From positions 348,357 through 412,356 of the forward strand of contig MNCI01007938.1 of NCBI GenBank assembly GCA_015680685.1: a DNA stretch of 64,000 nucleotides. The letters run 5' to 3'. Source of the stretch: Gnetum montanum. Taxonomy: Eukaryota > Streptophyta > Gnetopsida > Gnetales > Gnetaceae. The notes under the pieces were generated by a model, which saw nothing but the letters and a program-made list of their open reading frames with translations, did not search any database and was not told the DNA's origin. Positions 45,695 through 56,349 of the stretch are shown piece by piece; the first letter of the stretch is position 1; every line of letters begins with the position of its first letter. Both the position numbers and the translations under genes were made by a program.

Positions 45695-48468
45695 ATGGCC
45701 CTTAAAAGAGGACAATAAGGAGGACCTTCTCAAGGTGAAACTAGATGCCCAAGAGGAGGTAGAGGCCAAGAACCTCGAGAAGAACATGCAGAGCAAGAGG
45801 CCCACTCATACAACATTCATTAAGAAACCCCTACAATAGTGTAATTTGGCCATGTAGAAGGTGGTGAAGTCAAAGCCCTGGAACCAGGGTAACATCTTAC
45901 GCTGTCTTCTGAATGTCTCCAAGCCATTAGGGAGAAGCCCACCTTTGCAACTATGATAATGAAGCTCAATTTTGGGCCTTTCACTGAGTTTTCCCTTGAG
46001 CCAGTGAAGACTTAGCTGAAGGCGTCTCCACTATGGCCCATCCTCTTAGAGAGTGGTGATTGGTATTTGAATGAAATGTATCAATTCTAGCATGGCAAGG
46101 AGGAAGGCACCATGGCCAATGTAGGTGGTGTCTCCGTTGATTTTTTTACAAAGACCATTATAGAGGTCCTGAATTTTCCAAATGAGGGACCAAAAGTTGC
46201 TCATTTGTCCACTTGCTTAGATGTAGATGTGAGAAAATTATGGTTGAAATGGGCGTATGACAAGGAGAATAAAGTTTATGGAGAATTAACCCTGGAGGAG
46301 AGGATCTACTTTAAGATTAGCACTTATCACCTTTTCCCCAAAAGGTTAAATAGATTAGCTACTTATATGACGTAGGGTAGTGCAATTTTGATGAAAAAAT
46401 TTAATGTGAATCTACCCCATCTACATCTGATAGAGATATTAAGGTAATTTGAGGAAAGGAAGATAAGGAAGCTTGCTTTTCCTTTCCCTTATCTTATTAA
46501 GAAGCTATGTAGATATGCCAAGATTTTGGGCTACACCAATGATGTTCCTAGAAAAGCCCAAAATGCTTCATATGCTAAACTGCTCAAACTACCGATGCCT
46601 AGGAAAGACGTTGGTGAGCAGTTAGAATGAGAGGAAGAACAAATAGTTGGGCCCACTACGTCTCAAACTGTAGGACCCATCCAACAATAGGAAGTGGGGC
46701 CCAGCACATAGCCCATGAGCCAACAAGTCCAGTAATCATCGCCACTATAACAAGACTATCGACTGTCTATTAATCATCTCTGAACAATTGCTGAGATGAT
46801 CAGTTGGGAAAACCATGATGCTGAAAACTTATTTAGGGTCATTGATGACATCATACAGCCAACTATTTTGGCCAACCTTGCAAGTGGACAAATTTCATTG
46901 ATTTTAGGAGCAAAGTCCTAGTGGTCTCAGCAAATCTCTGGAAATGCCACATCTTTCTAGGTCAAGTTGGAAACTAGTGAAGGAGCCACGGTAATGGTCA
47001 TGTAGCACTAGGATGTGGTAGGCATAGCAGAGGTGATCACAAACTACATCAAAGAATTTTTTAATATTCTTGTTGTGCCAGTGGTTGATTTCACAAAAGC
47101 ACATGATGCTCAAGCTTTGGTCAATCCCTTAATGACTCCTATGGAACATGAGGACGCTTTGGATCGCTTACTACAAATAGGACAAGTTATGATGTCCTTG
47201 TTTGACATTCCCCAAGATGTCACCACAGCACAATCAGACCTCATTTCTACCAAATAAAAATTGGTCATAGCTAAAGTTAGGGCCAAGCACATGAAATAAG
47301 AGTTGCAAAGATTGCAAGAGAAGCTCATTACCCTACAAGCTGAATGACAGGATCCTTCTTGATTTATCACAGTTGACCAATTAGACATTTTCAGAATAGA
47401 GCAACTAAATAAATTGATGGAAGAAAATAAAAGGGTAGCAATGGAAAAAGAGAAGGCTGATTGGGATGCTTCAAAAACACAAGCTCAGAGATATTCACAT
47501 GTTAAAGCTCTCAAGGCCTTATAAGAGGAAAATAAATTACTTGCTGTTGAGAATCTTCGATTGATCATAGTTGAGAAATAAAAGAATGTTCTTGAATAAA
47601 GTTTCCAAAAAATGTGAGAACAATCGGTTCAAGTCAACCAAGACATGAATTGCTTGACTAGGGAGAATAGAACCCTCTCCATGGAGGAGGTTCACACAAT
47701 CCAACAAAAGACGGCCATAGAAATAAGTGTGTGACAAAATGAGGCCAAGAAGCACGAGAAGTTAAAAGAACACTTCCGTGACCAGGTGGGAATGTATAAG
47801 GAAATCATCAAAAAAGAGATCTATATGGCTAAGGCCCACATTAATTCTTTCAATGCTCAACACACTGACTAGCGAGCCATACTGGATACTTATGCCTTTG
47901 CATATCAAGCAAAATTAAAAAGCTGGGACCTACAAATCTAGGATCTGATAGAATACATGGAGTTGGCAAATCTGCGATACGCCAACTTGGCCATGTTAAT
48001 AGCAGAGCACCCGAGAACTAAGCTCAAGAAGCAGGTAGCTGCCACCTATGCTAAATATGAGATAGAGTTTGCAGAGCACAAGAAAACATTGCAAAAATTA
48101 GAAGTGGCAAACTCTAAATTAGAGGTGGTTAAGGTTAGCTACTAAGGTCAGAAAGACATAGTAGTAGATTTGGCTCGATAGTGTACAAATTATTAAGAAT
48201 TCAAAGACCAAGCTAGAGCCTATGAGAAGGAATGACGACTATTTGCGGCATGGTATGTCAAGCCAATCAAATATTTCTGCAGCTGTCGTGTCCATGGAAA
48301 GTGTCGACTCCATTAAACATTAAAACATTAGCATGGACGGCACATGATCCTCGAACAGAGGAGGAAAAACTTCAAGTGCTCCTTCAAAGGTATCCATTTC
48401 AGAATCCTAGAGCACAAGATAAAGGAAAGAAGCCACAGAGAAACCACCACCACTCGGAACCACATGAG
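45695..48468 (+). pseudogene. accessory ORF of element F, coiled-coil protein
   Basis: The least damaged copy. Landmarks: an N-terminal 87-codon open run (46,112-46,375) with VRKLWLKWAYDKENKVYGEL and LEERIYFKISTYHLFPK; EERKIRKLAFPFPYLIKKLC (about 46,450-46,510); an acidic linker; an 80-codon run (47,015-47,257) with LLQIGQVMMSLFDIPQDV; a long heptad-like Lys/Glu-rich region (47,270-48,150) including ANLRYANLAMLIAEHPRTKL; and the C-terminal SCPWKVSTP (about 48,280-48,310) then HDPRTEEEKLQVLL (about 48,343-48,385). It has no pol-type motif and no obvious membrane helix. Stops and frameshifts remain. Function unknown; a regulatory or structural role is possible. Confidence 0.65.
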
Positions 48469-48634
48469 TTCTGCAAATTTTGTATTTTGTGTTGGTGTCC
48501 AAATTTTGTTTTGTCTAATCCCACACTGCAACATGAAATAGTCCATGGTCATTCAATAATCCCATACCTATCCACTATTTGTAATCAAATGAACTTGTTC
48601 CTCATTTCATTTAATGCAAGGAAGAGTTTTTATT

Positions 48635-48647
48635 CAGTTGTGGGGTA
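48635..48647 (+). other. polypurine tract of element F
   Basis: CAGTTGTGGGGTA immediately precedes the 3' LTR. Confidence 0.6.
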
Positions 48648-49495
48648 TGGTGAATCGCGATTTGCCAAGCCTCGATATCAGGTACACGATATCGAGTACG
48701 CAATATCACAGCTTGGATACGATATTGTATATATGATATCATGATTCCTGTGTTAGTGTATAAATATACCATTCAGGCACATAGTGAAGGAGTCTTTTAT
48801 CAGTTTTTGGAGTCAATCCTTTTTATCAATCTTTAGTCTTTAGTTAGTTTTTAGTTTTCAATTCTTTCCCAAGTGCATGTCCACAATGTGATGCTTATAG
48901 TTGTACGGAAACTTGGACATGCACACGATCGGTAATAAAGATCAAGATTACTCCATCATTGCAGCATTCACTTAGCTTTTTAATTATTTATTATCTATTG
49001 TTGTTTTCTTAGTTAATATTTCTTTTATCATCATTTACTATTCCTATTGTTAACGCGAAATGAATACACGTTAATCACGAACATTTAAGTGTAACTACGT
49101 GGTAACCCAGTAGCATATCAAGTAGTGCTTCAAGTGATGTGCACTTGGTAATCCCAAAAGTAGTACACAAAGTCCAAGATGCATGAAAATCATTAAGGAT
49201 GGATGCTCATCGCACTTAGGCTAGCTAAGATCTTATTTCCTATTGCTCATTAGCTTAATTAAGCTATTTCTTATTGTCCTTAGGAGTAGCATAGTAGTAG
49301 AAACCCCATCATACACCTCACTTTGGACTAAACCATACATGACAAGTAAATACTAGTCCAAGTGGGAAGACAGAGAACTGCAATCAACATATAACTCTCT
49401 AGGTGCCACAACTAGTCTGTCCACGAAGTTTGACTGGATCGCGCATACACGCTCATATTCATATGGTTGATCGTAGAGGTACCTGCTACTCATCA
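48648..49495 (+). repeat. 3' LTR of element F (848 bp)
   Basis: TGGTGAATCGCG...CTACTCATCA. The GATATC cluster lies at about 48,675-48,745 and TATA near 48,759. It lacks about 25 bases around the GAACCTTTGTTCGAG stretch of the 5' LTR (near 48,908) and differs by many transitions. Confidence 0.9.
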
Positions 49496-51580
49496 AGAGG
49501 CAAGTGATTGGTAATCAATATTTTGTGGTCTTCTCTATGTCATGTAGTGATTAAGTATCACATGGATGTATGATGTTGGTATTGACACTTTCCCAACATT
49601 TACCCCCTCAATGTTAACATGAGAAACCAATAAAAATGCATCCCTTCAACCTAGACATTGTCCCCTTAATGTGTGTACTACTTCAATTTCATGCCATACA
49701 TCATTAACAAGAGTTTGTTTCTTTCATCAAGACATTGGAAGGCTTGTTCCATTCTTCTTCTAACCTTTGGATAACCAAGGAATTTTGAAAACATAGTATT
49801 TAACTCTTCTTCACTCTACTTCCTCTTGTAAAGTGGAATACAAATCATATACTATGTGCACACCCTTCTCTCACTTTGGGTTGCACATTCCACAAGCGTC
49901 TCCACTAAAAGTTTCTTCCATGCCTCTCACACATGGCAATTTTCAACTCCTTTGCATCTTAAAAAGAAATTCCAAAGGGAATAACAATGAATACCAAAGA
50001 ACTTGAAATCCATCACCATTGTTTAGTTACCTAGAGTTGCTACTACACTGTAGCTCAAAGTAACACATCTAAGATCATCCTTGTGCATGACAATGATGTC
50101 TAGAAATAGCAAGTGATGCTAGGCTAGGTGCCTAGGGTATGTGTCTATAAGCCACTCCACATTCATCTAACTAAGCTATCCCCATCCAACTTTAATGTTG
50201 GGATGTGCTAAAATCTAACATTTTGGCACCCACTTGTCCACCACAAAGCCATTGTTGCTTCTTGAATCTAACCACAATGCCTATGCTTGCCATCTCATGC
50301 CTATGCTTTGTTGTAAATCTAATGCCATCTTGTGCATCTTTTCCTTTGAAATGTCCTTGCTGCCCAATGCAATGTATACCACAAGAGCCTTAAGATCTTT
50401 TTACCCCTAACTCTAGGAAGAGCATACAAACTTCCTTAATATGCATTTATTTTTGTTGCCAACTCATGTGTTCCTTGCCTCAACTATGATCAAACTTGTT
50501 TTTACATTATTTAAATATGTTCCTAGTCCTCGCCAAAGCCCAATATTGTTACCACCAAAATCTACAAAAAAAAACTTGGTTAGAAATCCAAACTGTAAAA
50601 CTCTATCTCATGCATCACCATGTTTGCCATTATCACCCTTGTGACAGAGAAGCTTATAATGATGCAACCACTTGACAATGAATGTCTAGCTCTAGGCTTT
50701 TGCCATAGGATCTACATCTACTCCTTTCAGCACTTTGGGAGACCACTGCCAACAATGCCTTACTTAACTTTGATGTGCTTCCTCCTCTTCTTTCTACATC
50801 TCTCTAGAACAAATCTTATTGAACTTGGCTCCAGTCTCTAGACAGCTTCAAAGATGAAATTCCACAACCTAATGCAACGCCTTGATATTAATACCATGAG
50901 TTCACTGTAGTTGTGCACTGCCTCTTTGAGAATGTGCATATGCCTTTTCTAGAGCCATGCGATCCAATCTATTGCTCATTTTACCAAGAGATTCACTTTC
51001 ACTTTTGCTGGATGTGCAAATTTCATTGCCAAATCATCCTTATATTCATTTACGCAAACAAAAATTGCACCATGGAAGGCTATCTCAAATGGGCAGTGAT
51101 AGCATGAGAAAGAAACACATGTAACTCATCTTCAAAGACTTTTGATTTGCACAACCTACAAAGGCCCTTTTTTCGAAGAGTTGAATCTATCTTTCACTTT
51201 GAACTTGTTAATGTGTAAATTTTGGATGCACCCGAAAAACTCATTTAGGGAGACTATTTCCTAGGACACCTCCCATATGAGTACGAAACCTAGAAATAGT
51301 CTTACTTGGAGAGGGCTATGTGACATTAGACAGTTAAAAAAACTTAGATCAGGGCATTCCAAAGAAATAACAATTATTTGAGAAAAAAACCTTTCAAGGT
51401 AATATAAAAGGATGAGCTACAACTCTTGAAAATAAATCTTACATAACCCAACATTTATAAACAAATGGGTTTCTTAATGTAAACATCTGCACTACAATAA
51501 AGATTCACATTCATAATCACTTAAATACAAATTTAAAACTCCAATAGAACTTAGCTCAGATGAGCACATCATCTGGTTGC
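49496..51580. other. no gene recognised
   Basis: Both strands read. The minus strand has several medium open stretches (for example about 50,380-50,230 and 49,800-49,680) whose composition looks protein-like but which I cannot assign. They may be remnants of an unidentified coding repeat. Confidence 0.4.
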
Positions 51581-52275
51581 TGTGACTAAGCTAAGGCTAC
51601 CTCTGTGGATTGATCTACATGGGTTTTCTGTTGCTGCCGGTAGAGGAGGTGGTGGTAACTATGATGGTGATGACAGCACTGACGTTGTTCGCTGTCACTA
51701 CTTGCAGCATCGTTACTGCTGTTGTTGTCCACTGCCATGTACAAAATACTACTACTGTAGGGACAAAAACATGCTACACAGAAATGCGCTACTTCATTCT
51801 ACCGCTGCCATAGCTCACCGCCACGCACCACTGCTATTGCCTGCGGCCGCTATTCGTTGCTGATGCACACTGCTACCACCACTCACTACCACATGCTGCT
51901 GCTGCCACCAGTTGCTCATTGCTGCACCACACGACCCCCACACGCCGTTGTTCATGCCTGCAACCACCTATTGCTATTGCTTGTTGCCGCATTGCACAAC
52001 CAACATACTACCATCGACTACCACCGTTGTCATTCATGCCCACACCACACCACACCACCTCTGGCAAATTATATGCACGCTCGCTGCCTACCACTTGTTG
52101 CTCATCACTGCGTGTTGCACCACTGCACACCGCCACTCACTACTCGCAGACGCCACTGTTGTTGATGTTGCCTGCAGCTCATGCCACACTGCCCCACCAC
52201 CACTTGTAGCTCCTACCACACTACATGACTGCCGTCTACAGCTGCTGGCCCTCGTTTACAATGTCATTTCTTGAC
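51580..52275. repeat. low-complexity CAC/CTG/TGC-rich tract
   Basis: Dense imperfect runs of CACCAC, GCTGCTG, TTGCTATTGC and CACACCACACC. GC content is clearly above the surroundings. Overlapping open frames in several phases on the plus strand are a consequence of the repeat composition and not evidence of genes. Confidence 0.7.
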
Positions 52276-53228
52276 AAGTAGCATAGCTATAATTCACACA
52301 CATGATAAATGGAATTGATTTTCCTATGTGACAACATCATTCCTTGCAAACTTAGGAAATAAGCTTTAGCTCCTGTTTCATAAATTAAGGATTTCAGTCA
52401 TTAAAATTCTTTTATCAATTTTCTATTAGAGTCTAACTTTGTTGCTCCATGACACTTGGATAAGGCCCTTTGAGTGTAAATCTTTCACAGCAATTGGTTC
52501 ATGTTCAGATATGATTTTTGCCCATGACTCATGACTACTACTCTGATAAGACTGTTTTCACTTAGCTTCCTATTGATATTTGTAATGTTAATTTAATAGC
52601 AACCATGGCCACATCAAAAGGAGTGTATAAATAATGACTTAATGGAAGTGGCAAGGTTAATCATTATTTTAGTGTATTTATTTAATTTAATGGGCTGACA
52701 AACATAGTAAAGGATTTGTTGATGATTTAACATCCTATTATATTTTCAATCCTTTACTTTATCTAGGATACCTCCTAAATAATTCACATCGTTTAAAACC
52801 TATAGGATTTTTAATTTTCATGAGAGCAAAATTTGTTAATCATAACTAATGTTGATGGATGACAATAATCTCTTATAACAATAAATAATTTAAAAGTTGC
52901 ATGATACCTCTCATTAAAAGCCCCCCTATGTATCATGTAATTTACTTCAAGTAATGGATTCAAATCATGAAACCATACCCTAGTGATTAGATTAATAAGT
53001 CATAGCCTAGAACTTTAAGATTATGAAAACTTACGCTCTAAGATAATGAGAACTTAAGTGAAGCTTATTAATAGCATTCCAATACTTAACAGGAATAGCA
53101 AGTAAGAGATAGTAAACTTTTAGATCTAATGTGGTGTAAATAAAATTGTCTTTGCCTTCAACATTAGCCACATTTGTGTTAAAATCTTCTATTTGATTAG
53201 TTAGTGAATATGTTTAAGGTTTTGTTGC
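52276..53228. other. no gene recognised
   Basis: AT-rich; no motif, terminal repeat or RNA gene seen. Confidence 0.5.
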
Positions 53229-53480
53229 ACATCCTGCCAAAAAATATTCCATTTTCTCAACCATTACAGCTCTTGAAAATACACACCATAGTCTAGTGAA
53301 TCCTCAAACACATCCTCCCAAAAGATATTCAATTTTTTCAACCATTACATCTCTTGAAAATACCAATCATAGTCTAGTAAATCTCAAAAACTCTTTACAT
53401 CCTCTCAAAAGATATTCCATTTTGTCAATCATTACATCTCTTAAAAATACCAACCATAGTCTTGAATCCTCAAAAACTGC
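53229..53480. repeat. three tandem copies of an approximately 84-bp unit
   Basis: CATCCT(G/C)(C/T)C(A/C)AAA(A/G)ATATTC followed by ATTTT(C/T)TCAACCATTAC, CTCTTGAAAATAC and CATAGTCTAGT begins at about 53,229, 53,310 and 53,398. The copies are roughly 85-90% alike by eye. Confidence 0.85.
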
Positions 53481-54499
53481 TTTAGAGAATCACATGATTG
53501 TAGTTGAGTATCATGTATCATATTGACATATACATGAAAATTTCCCAACAATTTCCAGATCTCCGAGCAACCACAGTAGTTGCTTTTGAGAGCAGCATGC
53601 CATGGAGAATTTGCCGTGATGAAAACCAGATAGATAGGTTGACCAGCAAATACCACGTGCGCACGAAGGAGAAGAACCACCTCAAAACGCAAGAATTTTG
53701 TCAACTTTCTTCTTCAGCCCTCAGCCAGATCAGCAACCAAATAAGCCCTACATTTTCCTGTACGTATATAGTCCTTGTGTAAATCAAAGCTGGAATGGTA
53801 TATTTACAGATTTTAACCTTTCACGCAACATTGTCTAGCAATATGTTTTCGAGATTAAACGATGTTTTTTTACGCCCAAGATTGCGACAACGGCAGCGGA
53901 CACCCGGCGCGACTGTAGGGACTCTCGGCCAAATAAATGAAATACACTGTCTCTGCGTTAAGACACTACAAAGTGTATACAAATGCAGACCTTTCTGGCA
54001 TTTAATCATATATATTTTTGTAGAAAAACGATTTTTTAACGGAAATGGTAACTCCCGAATAATCTGATATTTAACTTCTAAAAAAATCATAAAAGATCAT
54101 AGCTATGTTCGCAAATGCCATTCACTAATATTTTATTCTCAACAATGAAATTAACTAAAATTTTGGGTAAAAGAAAACAACAAAAATATTCGAATTTCAT
54201 CCAGCAAAATATTGGATTCATGGTTTGGGCTGCAGTTTACCATTCCGATTACTGTTCCATGAAAAGCATTGAACAAATTCAGATGAGGCTTATGCATGGC
54301 AGATTGAATGGTCTTGTACTGCTCAGATGGACATGAACGGAACACCAATGACGATAGGGAGTAGATATCCACGATGGCACAATATGTTAACGGGGATATC
54401 CCAAAATTTAAGGGAAAATAATTAATATTTTACAAGTTCAGAGGTACGACAGTGAACTATCCGTGTCCCCTCTACTGGAATACTGTCCTGACCAGTTCA
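53481..54499. other. CNGC downstream region, no other gene recognised
   Basis: Non-repetitive and somewhat GC-richer than the retrotransposon tracts. On the minus strand, AATAAAA-like sequence occurs at about 54,137-54,131, some 365 bases after the CNGC stop, and could serve as a poly(A) signal. No coding region identified. Confidence 0.4.
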
Positions 54500-55285
54500 C
54501 TAATCATCCGGTTCCGCAGAGAAATCTGGTTCCTCAGGCTTCTGCAACTTGGAAAATTTCTTGGTTGATACGTCGGAGTTTACGGACTTGAGTCGTGCTC
54601 TTCTGGTATTTGCAGCAAAACGAGAAGCTAATATCGTAGCACCCAAGCTTGCGTTGATGTTATTACTTTTATTCTGTGAAGCTTCGTTTGAAGCAGTTTG
54701 GGGCTGCATAATAGTTTCTGTAGCATTTGACAGTGCTGGGCTAGCCTTAGTTGAGGCAGAATCAGGCCTTGGAGAACAATAAAAGCTTTCCCTCTTTTGC
54801 AGCTCTGCAGCACGCTGTCTCCTCGTGTGCCTCCGCCAGGCTGCTTGAATGAAACAAGCCGCCCATGCTCTCCATTGTTGAGAGTAGAAGCGGAAAGTAT
54901 GTTGAAGCCGTTTGCTGTGCAAACGCCTGAACTGGTTTGCAACGAATTTCAGATCTTCCGCTCTCAAAGCAAATGCCTCTACTTCCACCAATGCTTTAAC
55001 ATTTCTGGTGGAAGATGGGAGATTTAAGCCGGATTTGGGAAGCAGTGCCCACGTGAGCAGCTCTTCCCCACAGAAATCACCAGGGCCTAATGTCACAGAG
55101 TTGAAAAAGCCACTCCTTCCTCCATCTGTGGTGGTGCTGTCTAAACAACCACGTATAATGAAAAGCATTTCATTCACTGGGTCTCCTTCCCTGAAGATGT
55201 AGGTGCCTTCCGTGCTTAAAGCAGATTTCAGACGCTCGCATATAGCGTCTAGCAGCTGGTCATCTAGCTGCGAGAAAAATGGAAC
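54500..55285 (-). CDS. CNGC last exon: cyclic-nucleotide-binding domain, IQ motif, C-terminus
   Basis: Acceptor TTTGTTCAG ends at 55,286, so the exon begins with GTT-CCA (Val-Pro), completing the family phrase LVRR-VPFF. It runs 261 codons to a stop at 54,502-54,500. The phosphate-binding-cassette region GDFCGEELLTWALLPKSG and the following STRNVKALVEVEAFAL are intact, and the IQ-type helix lies about 150 residues into the exon. The last about 100 residues are low-complexity and Lys/Ser/Asn-rich, as is usual for the variable CNGC tail. An ATG at 55,306 lies in the intron and is not used. Confidence 0.93.
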   Translation of the reverse strand, partial: VPFFSQLDDQLLDAICERLKSALSTEGTYIFREGDPVNEMLFIIRGCLDSTTTDGGRSGFFNSVTLGPGDFCGEELLTWALLPKSGLNLPSSTRNVKALVEVEAFALRAEDLKFVANQFRRLHSKRLQHTFRFYSQQWRAWAACFIQAAWRRHTRRQRAAELQKRESFYCSPRPDSASTKASPALSNATETIMQPQTASNEASQNKSNNINASLGATILASRFAANTRRARLKSVNSDVSTKKFSKLQKPEEPDFSAEPDD

Positions 55286-56349
55286 CTGAACAAACATTTC
55301 AAACACCCAGCTTTCACGTCATACAAAATTATGCTGCCAAACAATTGTTTAAAGTAAAATCGTTCCCTAACGTGCAATTCTCAGCAACAGATGTAAAGAT
55401 GAACCGTTTCTGCACTTCATAAGTTCGTTGCGATAACAGTGAGCTTTCTGCCGAAGGACCACAGGGCTTCAGGCATTTCCGGGGAAATACATCAAAGGCT
55501 GAACATGTTAACAAGTGTTGGAAGATGTGATCACTTTGTTACTAATACTAAGAAGATAATCAACATATCGGTGAAGCTGAAAGATCACATCTCTAAGCAA
55601 AAATCTTCATACGTTAACTACCTGTGCTTGATGAATCAGGTAAATCACAAACGCAACATTCACAACGAACTGAAACCAACCATAACTAGTTGTTCTCTCA
55701 GGAAACTAGTGAACGACGGATTTCCTGGCTTTAAAAAAAGCCTCCTGCAATTTTAAGTCAGGATCTACATGATGTTTTTGTGTGAACTATTAAAAACAGG
55801 AACAAATGCTCTTTTTAACATTAATTTTTAAATTTTAGACGTTAATAATTGTCATTGCAGATGGAAGAATATGGAAAGCAAACGTAGTCCATGCTGAAAT
55901 TTACAGAGTATTTCCCTTAAAGCCCAAGCCATTTGCACTAATGGTAATAATCTCCATCAAATATCAGAGATTCTCTAAACGAGTGCGAACTCGGATATTA
56001 GCATTGTTTAGGCATTGACATTAACCTTGTGTGTTAGAAGACTACAGATGCCGTTGCTGAAAAAAATTCATTTGGAAAATACAAACCAGATCATATGTAA
56101 TTTTCAACTTACTCTTCGCACAAGATTAAGGCACAAATGACGTTGAATATCACGACGAAGATCAGTAGGCAAACTGCGTAGAAGAGCTTCCTCATCAACT
56201 CCTCGCGTGGCAACCCATTGATACTGAACATATCGGCGAACCCTTGAACGAAGATCTGAAGGTAGCTGACGGTGTCTCATCCATTCTTCTGTATCTCGTC
56301 TTTTTACCCTCCATTCTTCAAGCCTGACAGTTAAAGATTGCAAGTACGT
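54500..56349 (-). CDS. cyclic nucleotide-gated ion channel, C-terminal exons (partial gene)
   Basis: Two exons joined in phase 0: 56,349-56,113 (79 codons) and 55,285-54,500 (261 codons plus stop). The product is a plant CNGC, a tetrameric cation (notably calcium) channel of plasma or nuclear membrane. Exon 1 holds the post-S6 C-linker (TYLQSLTVRLEEWRVKRRD, then RGVDEEALL and LPTDLRRDIQRHLCLNLVRR). Exon 2 holds the cyclic-nucleotide-binding domain (FREGDPVNEMLFIIRG, PGDFCGEELLTWAL), the calmodulin-binding helix and IQ-type segment (LQHTFRFYSQQW, FIQAAWRRHTRR), and a Ser/Asn-rich tail. Wording such as VRRVPFFSQLDDQLLDAICE resembles group III plant CNGCs (CNGC14-18 type). Frames are intact and splice sites canonical, so it is probably functional. 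Exons for the N-terminus and S1-S6 are not in the window. Confidence 0.93.
55286..56112 (-). other. CNGC intron (827 bp)
   Basis: Donor AGA-GTAAGT (GT at 56,112) and acceptor TTCAG (ending 55,286) are canonical; phase 0. No transposon remnant recognised inside. Confidence 0.9.
56113..56349 (-). CDS. CNGC penultimate exon: C-linker
   Basis: Acceptor TTTTGCAG ends at 56,350; the exon starts ACG-TAC (Thr-Tyr) of the TYLQS motif and ends with Arg-Arg before GTAAGT. In plant CNGCs the preceding residues are a GN-x-Q motif at the end of S6, and the genomic CAG before ACG is the splice site. The 79 codons contain no stop and carry the charged C-linker helices that couple ligand binding to the pore. 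Confidence 0.92.

Larger units (their letters stand above)
39482..49495 (+). mobile_element. gypsy-related element F without pol (about 10 kb)
   Basis: 5' LTR 39,482-40,350, primer site, gag (40,484-43,244, split by a reversed solo LTR), an unrecognised stretch, a tail homologous to that of D, internal promoter-like module, accessory ORF (45,695-48,468), polypurine tract and 3' LTR (48,648-49,495). No protease, RT, RNase H or integrase is visible between gag and tail (43,245-43,860). It would therefore have depended on another element's enzymes. Flanks (GGATG left, AGAGG right) do not match, so a single clean insertion is not proven; a recombinant origin is possible. Confidence 0.72.

Noticed and set aside
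45695-48468. Accessory ORF considered as an envelope-like gene
   Set aside because: Its position fits, but I see no signal peptide, membrane anchor or fusion-like segment; the sequence is mostly charged and coiled-coil-like.
51582-52274. Several overlapping plus-strand open frames of 67-120 codons
   Set aside because: Low-complexity Cys/His/Thr-rich products in all phases are a by-product of the CAC/TGC bias, with no start context or family.
54549-55202. Plus-strand open frames of 76-96 codons
   Set aside because: Antisense shadows of the CNGC last exon, which is clearly coding on the minus strand.
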